A stretch of 64,000 bases of DNA from DLAJ01 sp964655525 (GCA_964655525.1 CAZZNE010000002.1:186001-250000), one strand, 5' to 3'. Counted from the first letter of the stretch, positions 42,527-52,061 are shown. A program made the numbers and translations. The notes: generated by a model from the sequence alone, not told the origin.

Positions 42527-42555
42527 TTGACATTGCGATACGCAGATGTTATGAT
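42527..42555 (+). promoter_or_regulatory. SigmaA promoter of the 91-aa gene
   Basis: TTGACA (42527-42532), 17 bases, TATGAT (42550-42555), 33 bases before the ATG at 42589. Confidence 0.75.
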
Positions 42556-42588
42556 GACATTAGCATTTCTTTTTCAGGAGGCAGGGAC

Positions 42589-42864
42589 ATGACAAAGGAA
42601 GATCAGCAGTTTTTAGATCGTATCAACGATTATGCCAATCAGGTGCTCGACCATATCGATCCTCAGAAAACACAGGTCAGTTACCAGCTTCAGAAGCTCC
42701 GCCCCGTTATGCAGGAGCTTGCGATGGAAAACGGTATGAGTGTTGAGGACGTTTTTATCAAATATATGGATCTCGCAAGCGAGGCTTCCGTCGAACGGGA
42801 ACGGAAATTTCAAAACACCGTCGGAAACATGACGCAATACGGTGACTTAGGAGACGAGCACTGA
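42589..42864 (+). CDS. conserved-looking protein of unknown function, 91 aa
   Basis: ATG 42589 chosen for AGGAGG 10 bases upstream and a strong promoter in place. Small, acidic and helical: MTKEDQQFLDRINDYANQVL, then VSYQLQKLRPVMQELAMENG, ending TQYGDLGDEH. Soluble. I do not recognise a function. It is co-directional with the HD-GYP gene 55 bases downstream and may be co-transcribed. Confidence 0.7.
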   Translation: MTKEDQQFLDRINDYANQVLDHIDPQKTQVSYQLQKLRPVMQELAMENGMSVEDVFIKYMDLASEASVERERKFQNTVGNMTQYGDLGDEH

Positions 42865-42919
42865 AATCACATCCACTGCCCCAATTGTTTTTTTGCAAAA
42901 GAAGGGAAACTTCCAAACT

Positions 42920-44176
42920 ATGAGTATTATCAGCAGCAAGGATGTCAATGAGATCATCCGAAAAACGCTCAGCATCATTAATCCCAAGATCATGAATCAC
43001 GGGGATGTCACAGGCTATATCCTGTTCAAAATGTTAGAATACGAGCAGCGCTACACTGAACAGGAACTTGTCGATTATACGATGCTCGGTATTCTTCATG
43101 ATATTGGTCTGTACAAAGAAGCAAATGTCAAAAATGTCGTGGATTTTGAGACAAAGAATCTTTGGCCGCATTCCATTTACGGCTTTCTTTTTCTCAAATA
43201 TCTCTCTCCCATGGGTGACAAGGCGGAAATCGTACTGTACCATCATTTGGATTACAACAAATATGGTCTGATACACAGCCGCTATAAGCATATTATCGAA
43301 TGCCTCAATCTTGCTGATAAAATGGATACGTTTCTCCACTTAAAAGAGGAAAATCTGGAGAAGGAGTATTTCACGCTCTATCGCGATATTAAGTTCTCCG
43401 GCGATGCGCTTGATCTTTTTTGGAAGGCTGAGGCGCGTTTCGGTATCACCGACAATCTGGTGAACGGAAGCTATCGGAAGGAAATGGAGGAGTTGCTTGC
43501 AAAGAGAGCCTTTTCCGAGCAATATAAAAAGGGCTTTTTGGAGATGCTTGTTTACACGATCGATTTCCGAAGCGAGCATACCGTCGTACATACGCTTGCA
43601 ACCGTCAATTTTGCCCAGCAGCTCGGACGCTTAAAGCGGCTTAGCGGCAAGGATTTAAGGGATCTCTATTACGGCGCGCTGCTGCACGATCTCGGTAAGA
43701 TCGCCATTCCGCTTCATATTTTGGAATCGCCGGGACGGCTCTCCGATCAGGATATGAAGATCATGAAAGCGCATGTCCGGATCACGGAAATGATCCTGGA
43801 GGGGATCGTGGACAATGACGTGTTACAGATCGCGGTGCGGCATCATGAGAAATTAGACGGCAGCGGCTACCACAAGGGCTTGACGGGCGACCAGCTGACA
43901 CTGCCGCAGCAGATTGTTGCCGTCGCGGATATTTTGAGCGCACTCTACGGAAAGCGAAGCTATAAGGATGCCTTTCCGAAAGAAAAAATTCAGAGTATCA
44001 TACAGGGTGATGCGGATAACGGCAAGATCAATAAGAGCACTGTGGAAAGTCTGATGAATCATTATGATCAGGTCATTGCCGAATTTGAGAAAGAAAAGGA
44101 AAATACGATCGGCCTGTACTTAAAGATCAAAGAACAATATGCGGAAATGATTGAACGGTTTAAGGATTTTAACTAA
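42920..44176 (+). CDS. tandem HD / HD-GYP domain protein
   Basis: 418 residues from ATG 42920 (the Shine-Dalgarno GAAGGGA is 13 bases away; a TTG at 42893 is the alternative). First HD domain (residues 25-140) with GILHDIGLYK (His60-Asp61) and YHHLDYNKYG, lacking a full GYP motif. Second HD-GYP domain (215-375) with LLHDLGK (His256-Asp257), His285, HHEKLDGSGYHKG (308-320) and VAVADILSALYGKRSY. The last P of HHExxDGxGYP is His. Cyclic di-GMP phosphodiesterase activity is likely for the second domain. Ends in a helical tail. Confidence 0.9.
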   Translation: MSIISSKDVNEIIRKTLSIINPKIMNHGDVTGYILFKMLEYEQRYTEQELVDYTMLGILHDIGLYKEANVKNVVDFETKNLWPHSIYGFLFLKYLSPMGDKAEIVLYHHLDYNKYGLIHSRYKHIIECLNLADKMDTFLHLKEENLEKEYFTLYRDIKFSGDALDLFWKAEARFGITDNLVNGSYRKEMEELLAKRAFSEQYKKGFLEMLVYTIDFRSEHTVVHTLATVNFAQQLGRLKRLSGKDLRDLYYGALLHDLGKIAIPLHILESPGRLSDQDMKIMKAHVRITEMILEGIVDNDVLQIAVRHHEKLDGSGYHKGLTGDQLTLPQQIVAVADILSALYGKRSYKDAFPKEKIQSIIQGDADNGKINKSTVESLMNHYDQVIAEFEKEKENTIGLYLKIKEQYAEMIERFKDFN

Positions 44177-44208
44177 AAAAGATTGGCGCGGCTGCGCCAA
44201 TCTTTTTT
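44175..44208. terminator. Bidirectional terminator after the HD-GYP gene
   Basis: GATTGGCGC/GCGCCAATC with a GGCT loop, flanked by A6 and T6. The stop codon TAA overlaps the A tract. The stem arms are identical to those of the third hairpin at 16723-16750. Confidence 0.9.
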
Positions 44209-44236
44209 ACGGTATAGAATTTTTCTCAAGCCCGGG

Positions 44237-44292
44237 AGAATCCGCAACGGGGATTCTTCATAAGAAAGGTTTTCCCACGGAAACGCTTTCTT
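44237..44292. repeat. Paired hairpins abutting the ABC transporter stop
   Basis: AGAATCC/GGATTCT (44237-44257) and AAGAAAG/CTTTCTT (44262-44292), the latter overlapping the TAA at 44291-44293. Confidence 0.65.
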
Positions 44293-46162
44293 ATGCATAC
44301 AACTCTCCTGCCGTATCCTTATAGTATTCCGCCTGCGCAGTCCAAAGCGCCTTATATACCCCGCCCTGTTCCAGCAGTGAATTGTGCGAACCCCTCTCAG
44401 CGACAGTGCCGTTCTCCATCACGACGATTTCATCACAGAACCGGCAGGAAGAAAGCCTGTGGGAAATATATACCGCCGTTCTCGTCCCCACAATGTCATT
44501 GAATTTTGTGTAAATATCATGCTCTGAAATCGGATCAAGGGCGGCTGTGGGTTCATCAAGGACGATAAACGGCGCGCCTTTATAGATTGCCCTTGCAAGG
44601 CATAGCTTCTGCGCTTCTCCTCCCGAAATTTCCACACCATGTTCGTCGAAATTTTTATACAGGCAGGTTTCAATTCCCTTATCCATTCTGCCAAGCCATT
44701 CTCCTAAGCCCGCCCGTGTCACGCAGTCCATAACTTGTTCGGCATCATATTCCACGTTTGCGGCAACGTTCTCCGCCATACTGAAACAGAATAACCCGGA
44801 ATCCTGAAACACAACCGAGAACAGCGCCATATAATCCTCGTATTGATATTTTCGGATATCAATTCCATTGAGCGTAATTTCTCCCTCAGTCGGATCATAA
44901 AGACGGCAAAGCAGCTTCACCAGCGTTGATTTCCCGCAGCCGTTTTTCCCTACAAGCGCCATTTTCTCACCGATCTTCCATTTCAAATTCACATCCTGCA
45001 GCGCATACTGCTCTGAACCCGGATATCGAAAATATACATGCTGAAACGCAAACTCATATTCGTTGTCATCGCGCTTTTCTGTCGGAATAGTACCCTTGTA
45101 TTTTTCATCGGGAATATCCAGGAAATCAAAGGTATATTTCATATATTCCCAATTGATGGATAGTTCTCCAAAGCCGTCCGCAACTCTTGTTATGCCGCTC
45201 CGTATTCTTGAAAAATACATCACAAAGCCGGTGATCTCCCCCACCGTAAGAGCGCCCGTAATTGCCCTTGCTGCTGCAAAACCATACACCAGGATATTAG
45301 AAACTAACGTGATTCCACCGATCCCGAAATGGGCCAGGAGAATTTTTTTTATCCCCTTTTCCCATCCGCTAAGCCATTTCTCCGAATTTTTGTGATATTC
45401 ATTTAAGATCATCTCCTGCTCGCCGTAAATACGCACATCTTTACCGTTACGGTAATTTTGGATTACGTTCCCATTATAATATAGTGACGTCCTTGCGTAT
45501 TGCAGAATCTCTTTGTCATTTTGGAGAAATGCCATATATTTGACTTCCTTTTTACTGGGTGCAAGCGCTCTTACCATTTCTAACAATGCTGCAAAAGAGA
45601 TTGCGGAAATAAGTCCCCAGTTTGAATTCACAAATCCCCAGAATCCCGGTGTTTTGGGTGTATCTTTTATTGCGAGAGGAGCAATCAGGATCAATCCCAT
45701 AACCGCCGTGATCAGTCCGCTTACAATGTCCTCCAGCCTCAATATAACATTCCCCATCCTGCCCATGCCATTATATGCCCGCTCATATTGGATGTGTATA
45801 TCGGTATTCTCCAGATGCACATAGTCCATATTGTGCATTTTTTCCAAAAGCATTTTCCTCTTATTTTTTTCCAGTGCAAACTCATGGCAGTTATTACGTC
45901 TCTTTATCACATGTCTAGAACAAAAAAGAGCCCATTCGATCACGCCTGTGATTAAGGTAAATAAGATGATATCCTCACGCGGTTTGTTTTCAATCACCAT
46001 ATCAATGATCTTCATGGTAATAAAAATGTGAAGATATTCCTGCAATATTGTGGGAACCTGTAATGCAATCTGCCTTCCGGTATAACCTTTGTCAGCAAGA
46101 TCCGTTATTTTCAGACAGCGCTTTATCATATAGAACTTTTCCCGCATTTTCTGCTTATTCAT
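44291..46162 (-). CDS. ABC transporter, membrane and ATPase domains (half 2)
   Basis: 623 residues. ATG 46162 chosen for GGAGGAGG upstream; it overlaps the end of half 1 by 8 bases. Six-helix exporter-type membrane domain (residues 30-335) and ATPase domain with Walker A GKNGCGKST (405-413), signature SGGEAQ (513-518; Glu in place of Gln in LSGGQ) and Walker B FIVLDEP. The partner upstream gene suggests a heterodimeric exporter. Controlled by the adjacent kinase/regulator pair (inference). The substrate, perhaps a peptide, is unknown. Confidence 0.93.
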   Translation of the reverse strand: MNKQKMREKFYMIKRCLKITDLADKGYTGRQIALQVPTILQEYLHIFITMKIIDMVIENKPREDIILFTLITGVIEWALFCSRHVIKRRNNCHEFALEKNKRKMLLEKMHNMDYVHLENTDIHIQYERAYNGMGRMGNVILRLEDIVSGLITAVMGLILIAPLAIKDTPKTPGFWGFVNSNWGLISAISFAALLEMVRALAPSKKEVKYMAFLQNDKEILQYARTSLYYNGNVIQNYRNGKDVRIYGEQEMILNEYHKNSEKWLSGWEKGIKKILLAHFGIGGITLVSNILVYGFAAARAITGALTVGEITGFVMYFSRIRSGITRVADGFGELSINWEYMKYTFDFLDIPDEKYKGTIPTEKRDDNEYEFAFQHVYFRYPGSEQYALQDVNLKWKIGEKMALVGKNGCGKSTLVKLLCRLYDPTEGEITLNGIDIRKYQYEDYMALFSVVFQDSGLFCFSMAENVAANVEYDAEQVMDCVTRAGLGEWLGRMDKGIETCLYKNFDEHGVEISGGEAQKLCLARAIYKGAPFIVLDEPTAALDPISEHDIYTKFNDIVGTRTAVYISHRLSSCRFCDEIVVMENGTVAERGSHNSLLEQGGVYKALWTAQAEYYKDTAGELYA

Positions 46163-48041
46163 CCCCATCCTCCTCCAATCCGTTATCATGATAATAACTG
46201 CTCTGCATATGAAAAAGTTCCGCATAAGCACCGCCAAGCTCCATAAGGGAAGAATGACTGCCCTCCTCTTTGATCTGCCCGTCTGCGATCAGGATGATCC
46301 TGTCGCAAAACCGGGTGGACGCAAGACGGTGAGAAATAAAGACGCTTGATTTTTCTTTGGAAAATTCTGCGTAACTTAAATACATTTCCTGCTCTGCGAT
46401 GGGATCAAGCGCAGCGGTCGGCTCGTCCAGCAGAAGCACCGGAGCGTTCTTATAGAGTGCCTTCGCAAGGGCAAGCTTTTGCATCTGTCCTCCTGAAAAA
46501 TCCGTTGCATCTTCATAAACACCTTTGACAAGGCGGGTGTTCTCCCCTTGCGGCAGGCTCATTACCTTTTGATAAATTCCGGATTTCTTCATGCAGTCGT
46601 AAAGTTTTTGAAAATCGATCTCCTCCGACTTTCTCCCCGCAATGTTCTCCGCGATCGTTACAGGCAGAACGTCAATATCCTGAAAAACCGTGCTGAAAAT
46701 TTTGAAGTATTCCTCTCTGTTATATTCGCCGACGGGCGTACCGTTTAATAAGATCTCCCCCTCAGTGGGCTCATACAGGCCGCACATCAGCTTAATGAGT
46801 GTCGTTTTTCCCGCACCGTTTAAGCCTACGACCGCAAGATTTTCTCCCTTTTTCAGTTTGAAGGAAACATCTTTTATCGCAGGTCTCTCCGCGCCAAAAT
46901 GGGTGTAGCTTACATGCTTAAATTCAATCTCACACTGCCCCTGCGGGACTTCCTTTTCCCCGCCTTTTCCCGATTTTTCCTCTAATTCTAAATAATCTCT
47001 CAGATAGAAAATCTCCTGTGAAAGCCAGTTAAACGCGCTGCATTTCTCACACAGATTTCTCACTGCCATGCAAAGCATGGCGACAGAATTAAAATACAAT
47101 ACAAAGTCTCCCGCGCCGATCCTGCCGTTCATAACAAGATAGACAATATACACCATCGCACCTACATTTCCGATTGACGTAACAGTCGTCTCTAACAGAT
47201 TGTGCCGCAGTTCCCATTCATCCTGCTGCTCAAACCATCCGGTCCGCTTATCGAAAACCCGGTGGTAAACACAGTCAAACCATTGCTGCATGCCGAAAAT
47301 GCGAATATCCTTCGCCTCGCGGAAATTGTTGCCGACATTTGTTACATATTCCATCTGACGGTCATAATTCTGCCAATTGTCGGCCATATTCCATATCCAC
47401 ATCATTTTGTGGCGGTTAATGCGATACCCCGCAACAGCGGGCAATGCAATGATAAGGATCAAAACGGGGCTTAACATGGAAAGGATACCGCTATAGGCTG
47501 CGATCTGCAGCACTGCAAGGATGGTCTCCCGCATCATAAAAAGTCCTGCATCAGCGGTTTTTTCAGCTCCTTCGGATGCCTTATTGAGCATATCATTTAT
47601 CTTCGTATTCTCGGTGCTTTCATACGAGATGGTCATTTTCTTTTTCATCAGCAGCCCGATCAAATGGTTCCGTAAACGCATTTTTCCCACCCAAGTGGTA
47701 TACATATGCCCCGAACGAAAGGGAATCTGGGCAAGCTGTCTGACAGAAATGATCACGACACAAATGATACCCAGCGTGATCCGGGATGAAGTGCCGAGTG
47801 CAAATTCTATCACATATTTATCCGTATACGTTTCCAGAAGATTCCCCATAAGTTCCAAAACAAGAAGCAGCAGCATACAATAGAAAAATCCTCTTGCATT
47901 ACGCCTTGTTTCCATGATCATATAGTGCATATTATTGAACATACTGTATTTGATCTTTGCCTGTTCCTCATAGAATTTCCGCCATGCCTCGGCATTCTTT
48001 TCTTTTGTATATTTTGCAATTTTTACGCGCTTTTTGGACAT
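46155..48041 (-). CDS. ABC transporter, membrane and ATPase domains (half 1)
   Basis: 628 residues from ATG 48041 (ATG 48053 four codons upstream is possible; GGGGA lies 5 bases before the chosen start). Six-helix exporter domain (residues 55-340), then ATPase with Walker A GLNGAGKTT, signature FSGGQMQKL, Walker B LLLDEPTAALDP and switch ISHRLAS. The gene is 111 bases from the kinase gene, with a terminator hairpin between them. Half-transporters of this type export peptides or lipids, or give resistance to antimicrobial peptides. Confidence 0.93.
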   Translation of the reverse strand: MSKKRVKIAKYTKEKNAEAWRKFYEEQAKIKYSMFNNMHYMIMETRRNARGFFYCMLLLLVLELMGNLLETYTDKYVIEFALGTSSRITLGIICVVIISVRQLAQIPFRSGHMYTTWVGKMRLRNHLIGLLMKKKMTISYESTENTKINDMLNKASEGAEKTADAGLFMMRETILAVLQIAAYSGILSMLSPVLILIIALPAVAGYRINRHKMMWIWNMADNWQNYDRQMEYVTNVGNNFREAKDIRIFGMQQWFDCVYHRVFDKRTGWFEQQDEWELRHNLLETTVTSIGNVGAMVYIVYLVMNGRIGAGDFVLYFNSVAMLCMAVRNLCEKCSAFNWLSQEIFYLRDYLELEEKSGKGGEKEVPQGQCEIEFKHVSYTHFGAERPAIKDVSFKLKKGENLAVVGLNGAGKTTLIKLMCGLYEPTEGEILLNGTPVGEYNREEYFKIFSTVFQDIDVLPVTIAENIAGRKSEEIDFQKLYDCMKKSGIYQKVMSLPQGENTRLVKGVYEDATDFSGGQMQKLALAKALYKNAPVLLLDEPTAALDPIAEQEMYLSYAEFSKEKSSVFISHRLASTRFCDRIILIADGQIKEEGSHSSLMELGGAYAELFHMQSSYYHDNGLEEDGDE

Positions 48042-48093
48042 ATCTATCCCCATCCTTTGCTTGGTCCGTCATTTGATACCCTTATCATACCTC

Positions 48094-48132
48094 AAAAAAA
48101 GACCGTTCATGTCCATTTCGGAACGAACGGTC
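48094..48132 (-). terminator. Terminator between kinase and ABC genes
   Basis: GACCGTTC/GAACGGTC stem (48101-48132) with seven T residues on the minus strand. It may make ABC expression partly separate from the regulators. Confidence 0.8.
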
Positions 48133-48164
48133 AAAATACGGAACGAGAGGCATTTATCCTAATC

Positions 48165-48899
48165 TCAAGTTTCTGTTAGTGGTATCATGATTTCTGTCGC
48201 AAAAACTCCCTCTTCATTCTGACGATTTACATATCCGTTATATTTTTTTACAACACGGTCAATACGGAATAAGCCGTAGCCATGCTCCCCTTTCTTGGTA
48301 GAAAGATACTCCCCTTTTACCCTGCGCACCCTTCCCGCCGAATTCTGGACGGAAAGATAAAACTGACCTTTCAGCCTGCCAATATAAACCCGCATAAAAC
48401 GTTCCTTTTGGGGGAGAGAGGAAGATGCCTCCACAGCGTTATCAAGCAGGTTCCCAAGTATCGAACAGAGCTCCACATCGCTCATGGGCATTTGATCCGG
48501 GATGCTCGCTTTGACATTTATCACAATATCCTGTTTTTTCGCGACGCCGAGCTTACTGTTCAAAATAGCGTCCGCCATCACATTGCCTGTTTTGATCACC
48601 GTATCCACAGTATCAAGGTCATCTGCAAGACTTTCCAGATATTCGGACAATTTTTCGTAATTCCCTCTGGAAAGTTGAATCCTCATATTTTGGATGTGGT
48701 TCCGGTAATCGTGCCGCCACCCCCGCACCTGACGATACATATTCTGAATCTCCAAAACCTGCTTTTCAATCTGTTCGCTTTGGAACCGCTCTATGCGGCG
48801 ATCGATCATATGATATAGCCTTTGACGCAGAAATAACAGCCCTGCCAGAAAGATCATGCACAATAATACCGCCGCGATGATGATCATCATGATTTTCAT
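48165..48899 (-). CDS. sensor histidine kinase, GHKL (Agr/ComD-like) type
   Basis: 244 residues, short. One membrane helix at residues 3-25 (MMIIIAAVLLCMIFLAGLLF), so there is little or no external sensor. The phosphorylation-site region has His63 in WRHDYRNHIQNM, and the ATPase domain has NLLDNAVEAS and KKGEHGYGLFRIDRV. It resembles the C-terminal half of AgrC-like kinases that lack the polytopic receptor part. It is 15 bases downstream of its LytTR regulator, a standard pair. Confidence 0.9.
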   Translation of the reverse strand: MKIMMIIIAAVLLCMIFLAGLLFLRQRLYHMIDRRIERFQSEQIEKQVLEIQNMYRQVRGWRHDYRNHIQNMRIQLSRGNYEKLSEYLESLADDLDTVDTVIKTGNVMADAILNSKLGVAKKQDIVINVKASIPDQMPMSDVELCSILGNLLDNAVEASSSLPQKERFMRVYIGRLKGQFYLSVQNSAGRVRRVKGEYLSTKKGEHGYGLFRIDRVVKKYNGYVNRQNEEGVFATEIMIPLTET

Positions 48900-48914
48900 A
48901 CTATCGCCCCATTC

Positions 48915-49619
48915 TTATTTTGTGTAAAATGTAATAAACTTCTCATTGATTTCTCTGTAAAGCCGTCTGGAAAGCGGAAGAATTTTTCCATCATCAAGGT
49001 AGATTTCTGTTTTCCCGATACTGCGCACATATCGCAGATTGATGATATACGAGCGGTGACAAAAAATAAATTCACTGCCGAACAGATTTTTCACTCCCCC
49101 AATTCCCATATTACACTGCAGCAGTTGACCGTCCGACAGGCAGACCTGCGTTTTCTTTCCTAACGCTTCGCAGTACATGATCTGATCCGGACAAATATGA
49201 ATGGTTTGTTCCCCGCATTCGAGCAGCACTTCATTTTCAGGCGTATGCTTTTTTACATATCTGTCCAAAACGCGAAACAACTTTTCTCTGTCCACGGGCT
49301 TTAACAGGTAGTGAAGCGCCTCCACCTCATACCCCTCGTTCATATATTCGGAATATCCCGTTATAAAAATAATCGGCAGCATATCTCCCTGCGAGCGCAG
49401 CTTTTTGGCAAGCTCCATACCGCTTAACCGCAGCATTTCAATATCCAGCAAAAGCAGGCTGCACGGCTTGTCCGGATAAGAAAATAAAAAGCTCTCTCCA
49501 CTGACATATTCATCAATGTCCAGTGCAAAAGGCTTGTCCGCAGACCATTCCCCAAGCAGCCGGCGCAGCTCGGCGATCTGATCATCATTATCGTCGCAGA
49601 TTGCAATTGTCAGCGGCAT
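48915..49619 (-). CDS. LytTR response regulator (AgrA-like)
   Basis: 234 residues. Intact receiver: acidic pair in AICDDNDDQ, phospho-acceptor Asp in LLLLDIEMLRLSG, Thr in FITGY and Lys in LLKPVD. The LytTR DNA-binding domain has ECGEQTIHICPDQIMYCEA and FCHRSYIINLRYVRSIGK. It likely controls the ABC operon and itself; an inverted repeat at 49645-49664 overlaps the -35 region of its promoter. Compare the degenerate LytTR protein at 3416-4144. Confidence 0.95.
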   Translation of the reverse strand: MPLTIAICDDNDDQIAELRRLLGEWSADKPFALDIDEYVSGESFLFSYPDKPCSLLLLDIEMLRLSGMELAKKLRSQGDMLPIIFITGYSEYMNEGYEVEALHYLLKPVDREKLFRVLDRYVKKHTPENEVLLECGEQTIHICPDQIMYCEALGKKTQVCLSDGQLLQCNMGIGGVKNLFGSEFIFCHRSYIINLRYVRSIGKTEIYLDDGKILPLSRRLYREINEKFITFYTK

Positions 49620-49644
49620 CGTTATCGTATCTCCCTCTCAGTTC

Positions 49645-49664
49645 CTAATGTCAATACACATTAG
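49645..49664. promoter_or_regulatory. Operator candidate at the regulator promoter
   Basis: Perfect inverted repeat CTAATGT/ACATTAG with a 6-base spacer; the minus-strand TTGACA (49649-49654) lies inside it. A protein bound here would contact the polymerase -35 region of the regulator operon. Confidence 0.4.
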
Positions 49665-49697
49665 AGTATTTCATATTTTTCCCATAATAAAATTGGA

Positions 49698-49727
49698 AAG
49701 GCTGCATAGATCTCACTACGCAGCCTT
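49698..49727 (-). terminator. Terminator of serA
   Basis: AAGGCTGC/GCAGCCTT stem with a 14-base loop, then TCCAATTTTATT on the minus strand. Confidence 0.7.
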
Positions 49728-49765
49728 GTATCACCTATTGGAAACTCTCAAAAGAATGGCGCTTT

Positions 49766-50929
49766 TTATTTCACAACCCTTACGCGGAACACACCGTCAA
49801 TCTTCTGCAGGCGTTCAATGATCTCCTCCGTCGCAGGCGATTCAATATCCATCATGGTGTAAGCCACCTCGCCGCGTGACTTGTTCATCATGTCGCTGAT
49901 ATTAATATTTGCCTCACCGAAGCATCCCGTAAACTTCGTGATCATATTTGCGATATTCTTGTGGAAAATCGCTACGCGCCCTACATTCGTGCAAACGCCC
50001 ATGTCCAGATTCGGATAATTCACAGAGTTGACGATATTGCCGTTCTCCAAGTAATTCATCATCTCTTTGACCGCCATCTTTGCACAGTTATCCTCGGATT
50101 CCTCCGTAGACGCGCCAAGATGCGGCGTTACGATACAGCCCGGCTGTCCGACCGTCGTCGTATTCGGGAAATCGGAAACGTATTTTCTGATCTTACCGCT
50201 CTTTATTCCTTCAAGAACTGCCTCCTCATCCGCCAGCAGGTCTCTCGCATAGTTTAAGATCACAACGCCGTCCTTCATTTTAGCGATTGCTTCCGCGTTG
50301 ATCATTTTCTTTGTCGCATCCAGCAGTGGTACATGAACCGTGATAAAATCGCACTGTTCATAAATCTCATCCACATTCAGCACATGCTTCACGTCACGGC
50401 TCAAGTTCCATGCAGCATCGACGGACAGATACGGGTCATATCCGTAAACTTCCATGCCGAGATGCTTTGCCGCGTTCGCGACCTTGACGCCGATCGCGCC
50501 GAGTCCGATGATACCGAGCTTCTTACCCGCAATCTCCGTTCCCGCAAAATTCTTTTTTTCCTTCTCCGCGGTCTTTGCGATATTCTCATCATCCTTTGCC
50601 GACTTTACCCACTCGATACCGCCGTTAATGTCACGGCACGCAAGCAGCATACCTGCAATGACAAGCTCTTTCACGCCGTTTGCGTTTGCGCCCGGTGTAT
50701 TAAATACAACGACTCCCTGTGTCGCACATTTGTCAAGCGGGATGTTATTGACGCCCGCTCCCGCTCTTGCCACCGCTAAGAGTCCCTTCGGCAATTCCAT
50801 ATCATGCATTGCCGCGGAACGCACAAGGATGCCCTGCGCCTGTTCCATTTCTTCTGTCTTTTGATAATCGGCGCTGAATTCATCCAGACCGATCTTGGAG
50901 ATTGGATTTAAGCAATAATACTGAAACAT
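49766..50929 (-). CDS. serA: D-3-phosphoglycerate dehydrogenase
   Basis: 387 residues. ATG 50929 chosen for GAGAGG 9 bases upstream and the family start MFQYYCLNPISKIG. NAD-binding motif GLGAIGVKVANAAKHLGMEV, the active-site histidine region VTPHLGASTEESEDNCA, and a C-terminal ACT-type domain (residues 315-387, ending RLQKIDGVFRVRVVK). It oxidises 3-phosphoglycerate, the first step of serine synthesis. It is 49 bases downstream of serC, in the usual pair. Confidence 0.97.
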   Translation of the reverse strand: MFQYYCLNPISKIGLDEFSADYQKTEEMEQAQGILVRSAAMHDMELPKGLLAVARAGAGVNNIPLDKCATQGVVVFNTPGANANGVKELVIAGMLLACRDINGGIEWVKSAKDDENIAKTAEKEKKNFAGTEIAGKKLGIIGLGAIGVKVANAAKHLGMEVYGYDPYLSVDAAWNLSRDVKHVLNVDEIYEQCDFITVHVPLLDATKKMINAEAIAKMKDGVVILNYARDLLADEEAVLEGIKSGKIRKYVSDFPNTTTVGQPGCIVTPHLGASTEESEDNCAKMAVKEMMNYLENGNIVNSVNYPNLDMGVCTNVGRVAIFHKNIANMITKFTGCFGEANINISDMMNKSRGEVAYTMMDIESPATEEIIERLQKIDGVFRVRVVK

Positions 50930-50978
50930 AGGAATGATCCTCTCTTTTAACATAATTTATTGATAGCAAATAATATGA

Positions 50979-52061
50979 TCAGGAATTTGCCTCTTCAAAC
51001 TGTTTCATGAACGCAACGAGCTTCTCCACGCCCTCGATCGGCATCGCATTGTAAATACTTGCGCGCATACCGCCGACGCTTCTGTGCCCTTTCAGATTCT
51101 CAAAGCCCGCCTCTTTTGCCTCCTTGACAAACTTCGCGTCCAATTCCTCGCTGCCTGTTACAAAAGGAACGTTCATAAGCGAGCGGTCTTCCGGTCTCAC
51201 CGTCCCCTTAAACAGCTTGCTTTCATCAAGGAAATCATACAGAACCTTTGCCTTTTTCTCATTATACTCTTTCATCGCGCCAAGTCCGCCCTTTTTCTTA
51301 AGCCACTTGAACACCTTGCCGCAAATGTAAATTCCGTAGCAGGGAGGCGTATTATAAAGAGAGTCCGCGTCTGCATGCGTCTTATAACGCAGCATGGTCG
51401 GCGTTCCCGGAAGCACATCCTCCGTGATCAGATCCTCGCGGATGATCACGATCACAACGCCCGCCGGTCCGATATTCTTCTGTACGCCGCCGTAGATCAC
51501 GCCGTATTTTGTCACATCCACCGGCTCGGATAAAAAGCAGGAGGATACATCCGATACAAGCACATGCCCCTTCGTGTTCGGAAGCTCCTTAAATTTTGTG
51601 CCGTAAATTGTGTTATTCTCACAAATATATACATAATCCGCATCTTCCGGAATGTCCAGATCGGAGCAGTCCGGTATGTAGGAAAACGTCTGATCCGCCG
51701 AGGAAGCCACTTCAACCGCTTCGCCGTACATTTTCGCTTCCTGATATGCTTTTTTCGCCCACTGTCCCGTCACGATGTAAGCAGCCTTCTTATTCTTCAT
51801 GAGATTCATCGGAATCATGGCAAACTGCTGACTCGCGCCGCCCTGTAAAAAAAGCACCTTATAATTGTCGGGAATATTCATCAGCTCCCGGAGATCGGCC
51901 TCCGCCTCTTTGATAATGGTATCATATACCTTGGATCGATGGCTCATCTCCATCACGGACATGCCGCAGCCCTTGTAATCAAGCATCTCCTCTGCCGCTT
52001 CTTTTAATACTTCCTCCGGCAGTACCGCCGGACCTGCCGAAAAATTATACACTCTGGACAC
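50979..52061 (-). CDS. serC: phosphoserine aminotransferase
   Basis: 360 residues, the family length, from GTG 52061, which sits 8 bases after GGAGG and gives the classical start MSRVYNFSAGPAVLPEEVLK. An ATG at 52085 upstream would lie before the ribosome binding site and is less likely. PLP-lysine region GGVQKNIGPAGVVIVI, and RSVGGMRASIYNAMP near the end. It transaminates phosphohydroxypyruvate from SerA. Confidence 0.97.
   Translation of the reverse strand: MSRVYNFSAGPAVLPEEVLKEAAEEMLDYKGCGMSVMEMSHRSKVYDTIIKEAEADLRELMNIPDNYKVLFLQGGASQQFAMIPMNLMKNKKAAYIVTGQWAKKAYQEAKMYGEAVEVASSADQTFSYIPDCSDLDIPEDADYVYICENNTIYGTKFKELPNTKGHVLVSDVSSCFLSEPVDVTKYGVIYGGVQKNIGPAGVVIVIIREDLITEDVLPGTPTMLRYKTHADADSLYNTPPCYGIYICGKVFKWLKKKGGLGAMKEYNEKKAKVLYDFLDESKLFKGTVRPEDRSLMNVPFVTGSEELDAKFVKEAKEAGFENLKGHRSVGGMRASIYNAMPIEGVEKLVAFMKQFEEANS

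Noticed and set aside
44291..49619. A complete agr quorum-sensing or lantibiotic locus
   Set aside because: No agrB/agrD-like pair, precursor peptide or modification enzyme gene is visible around the kinase, regulator and ABC genes.
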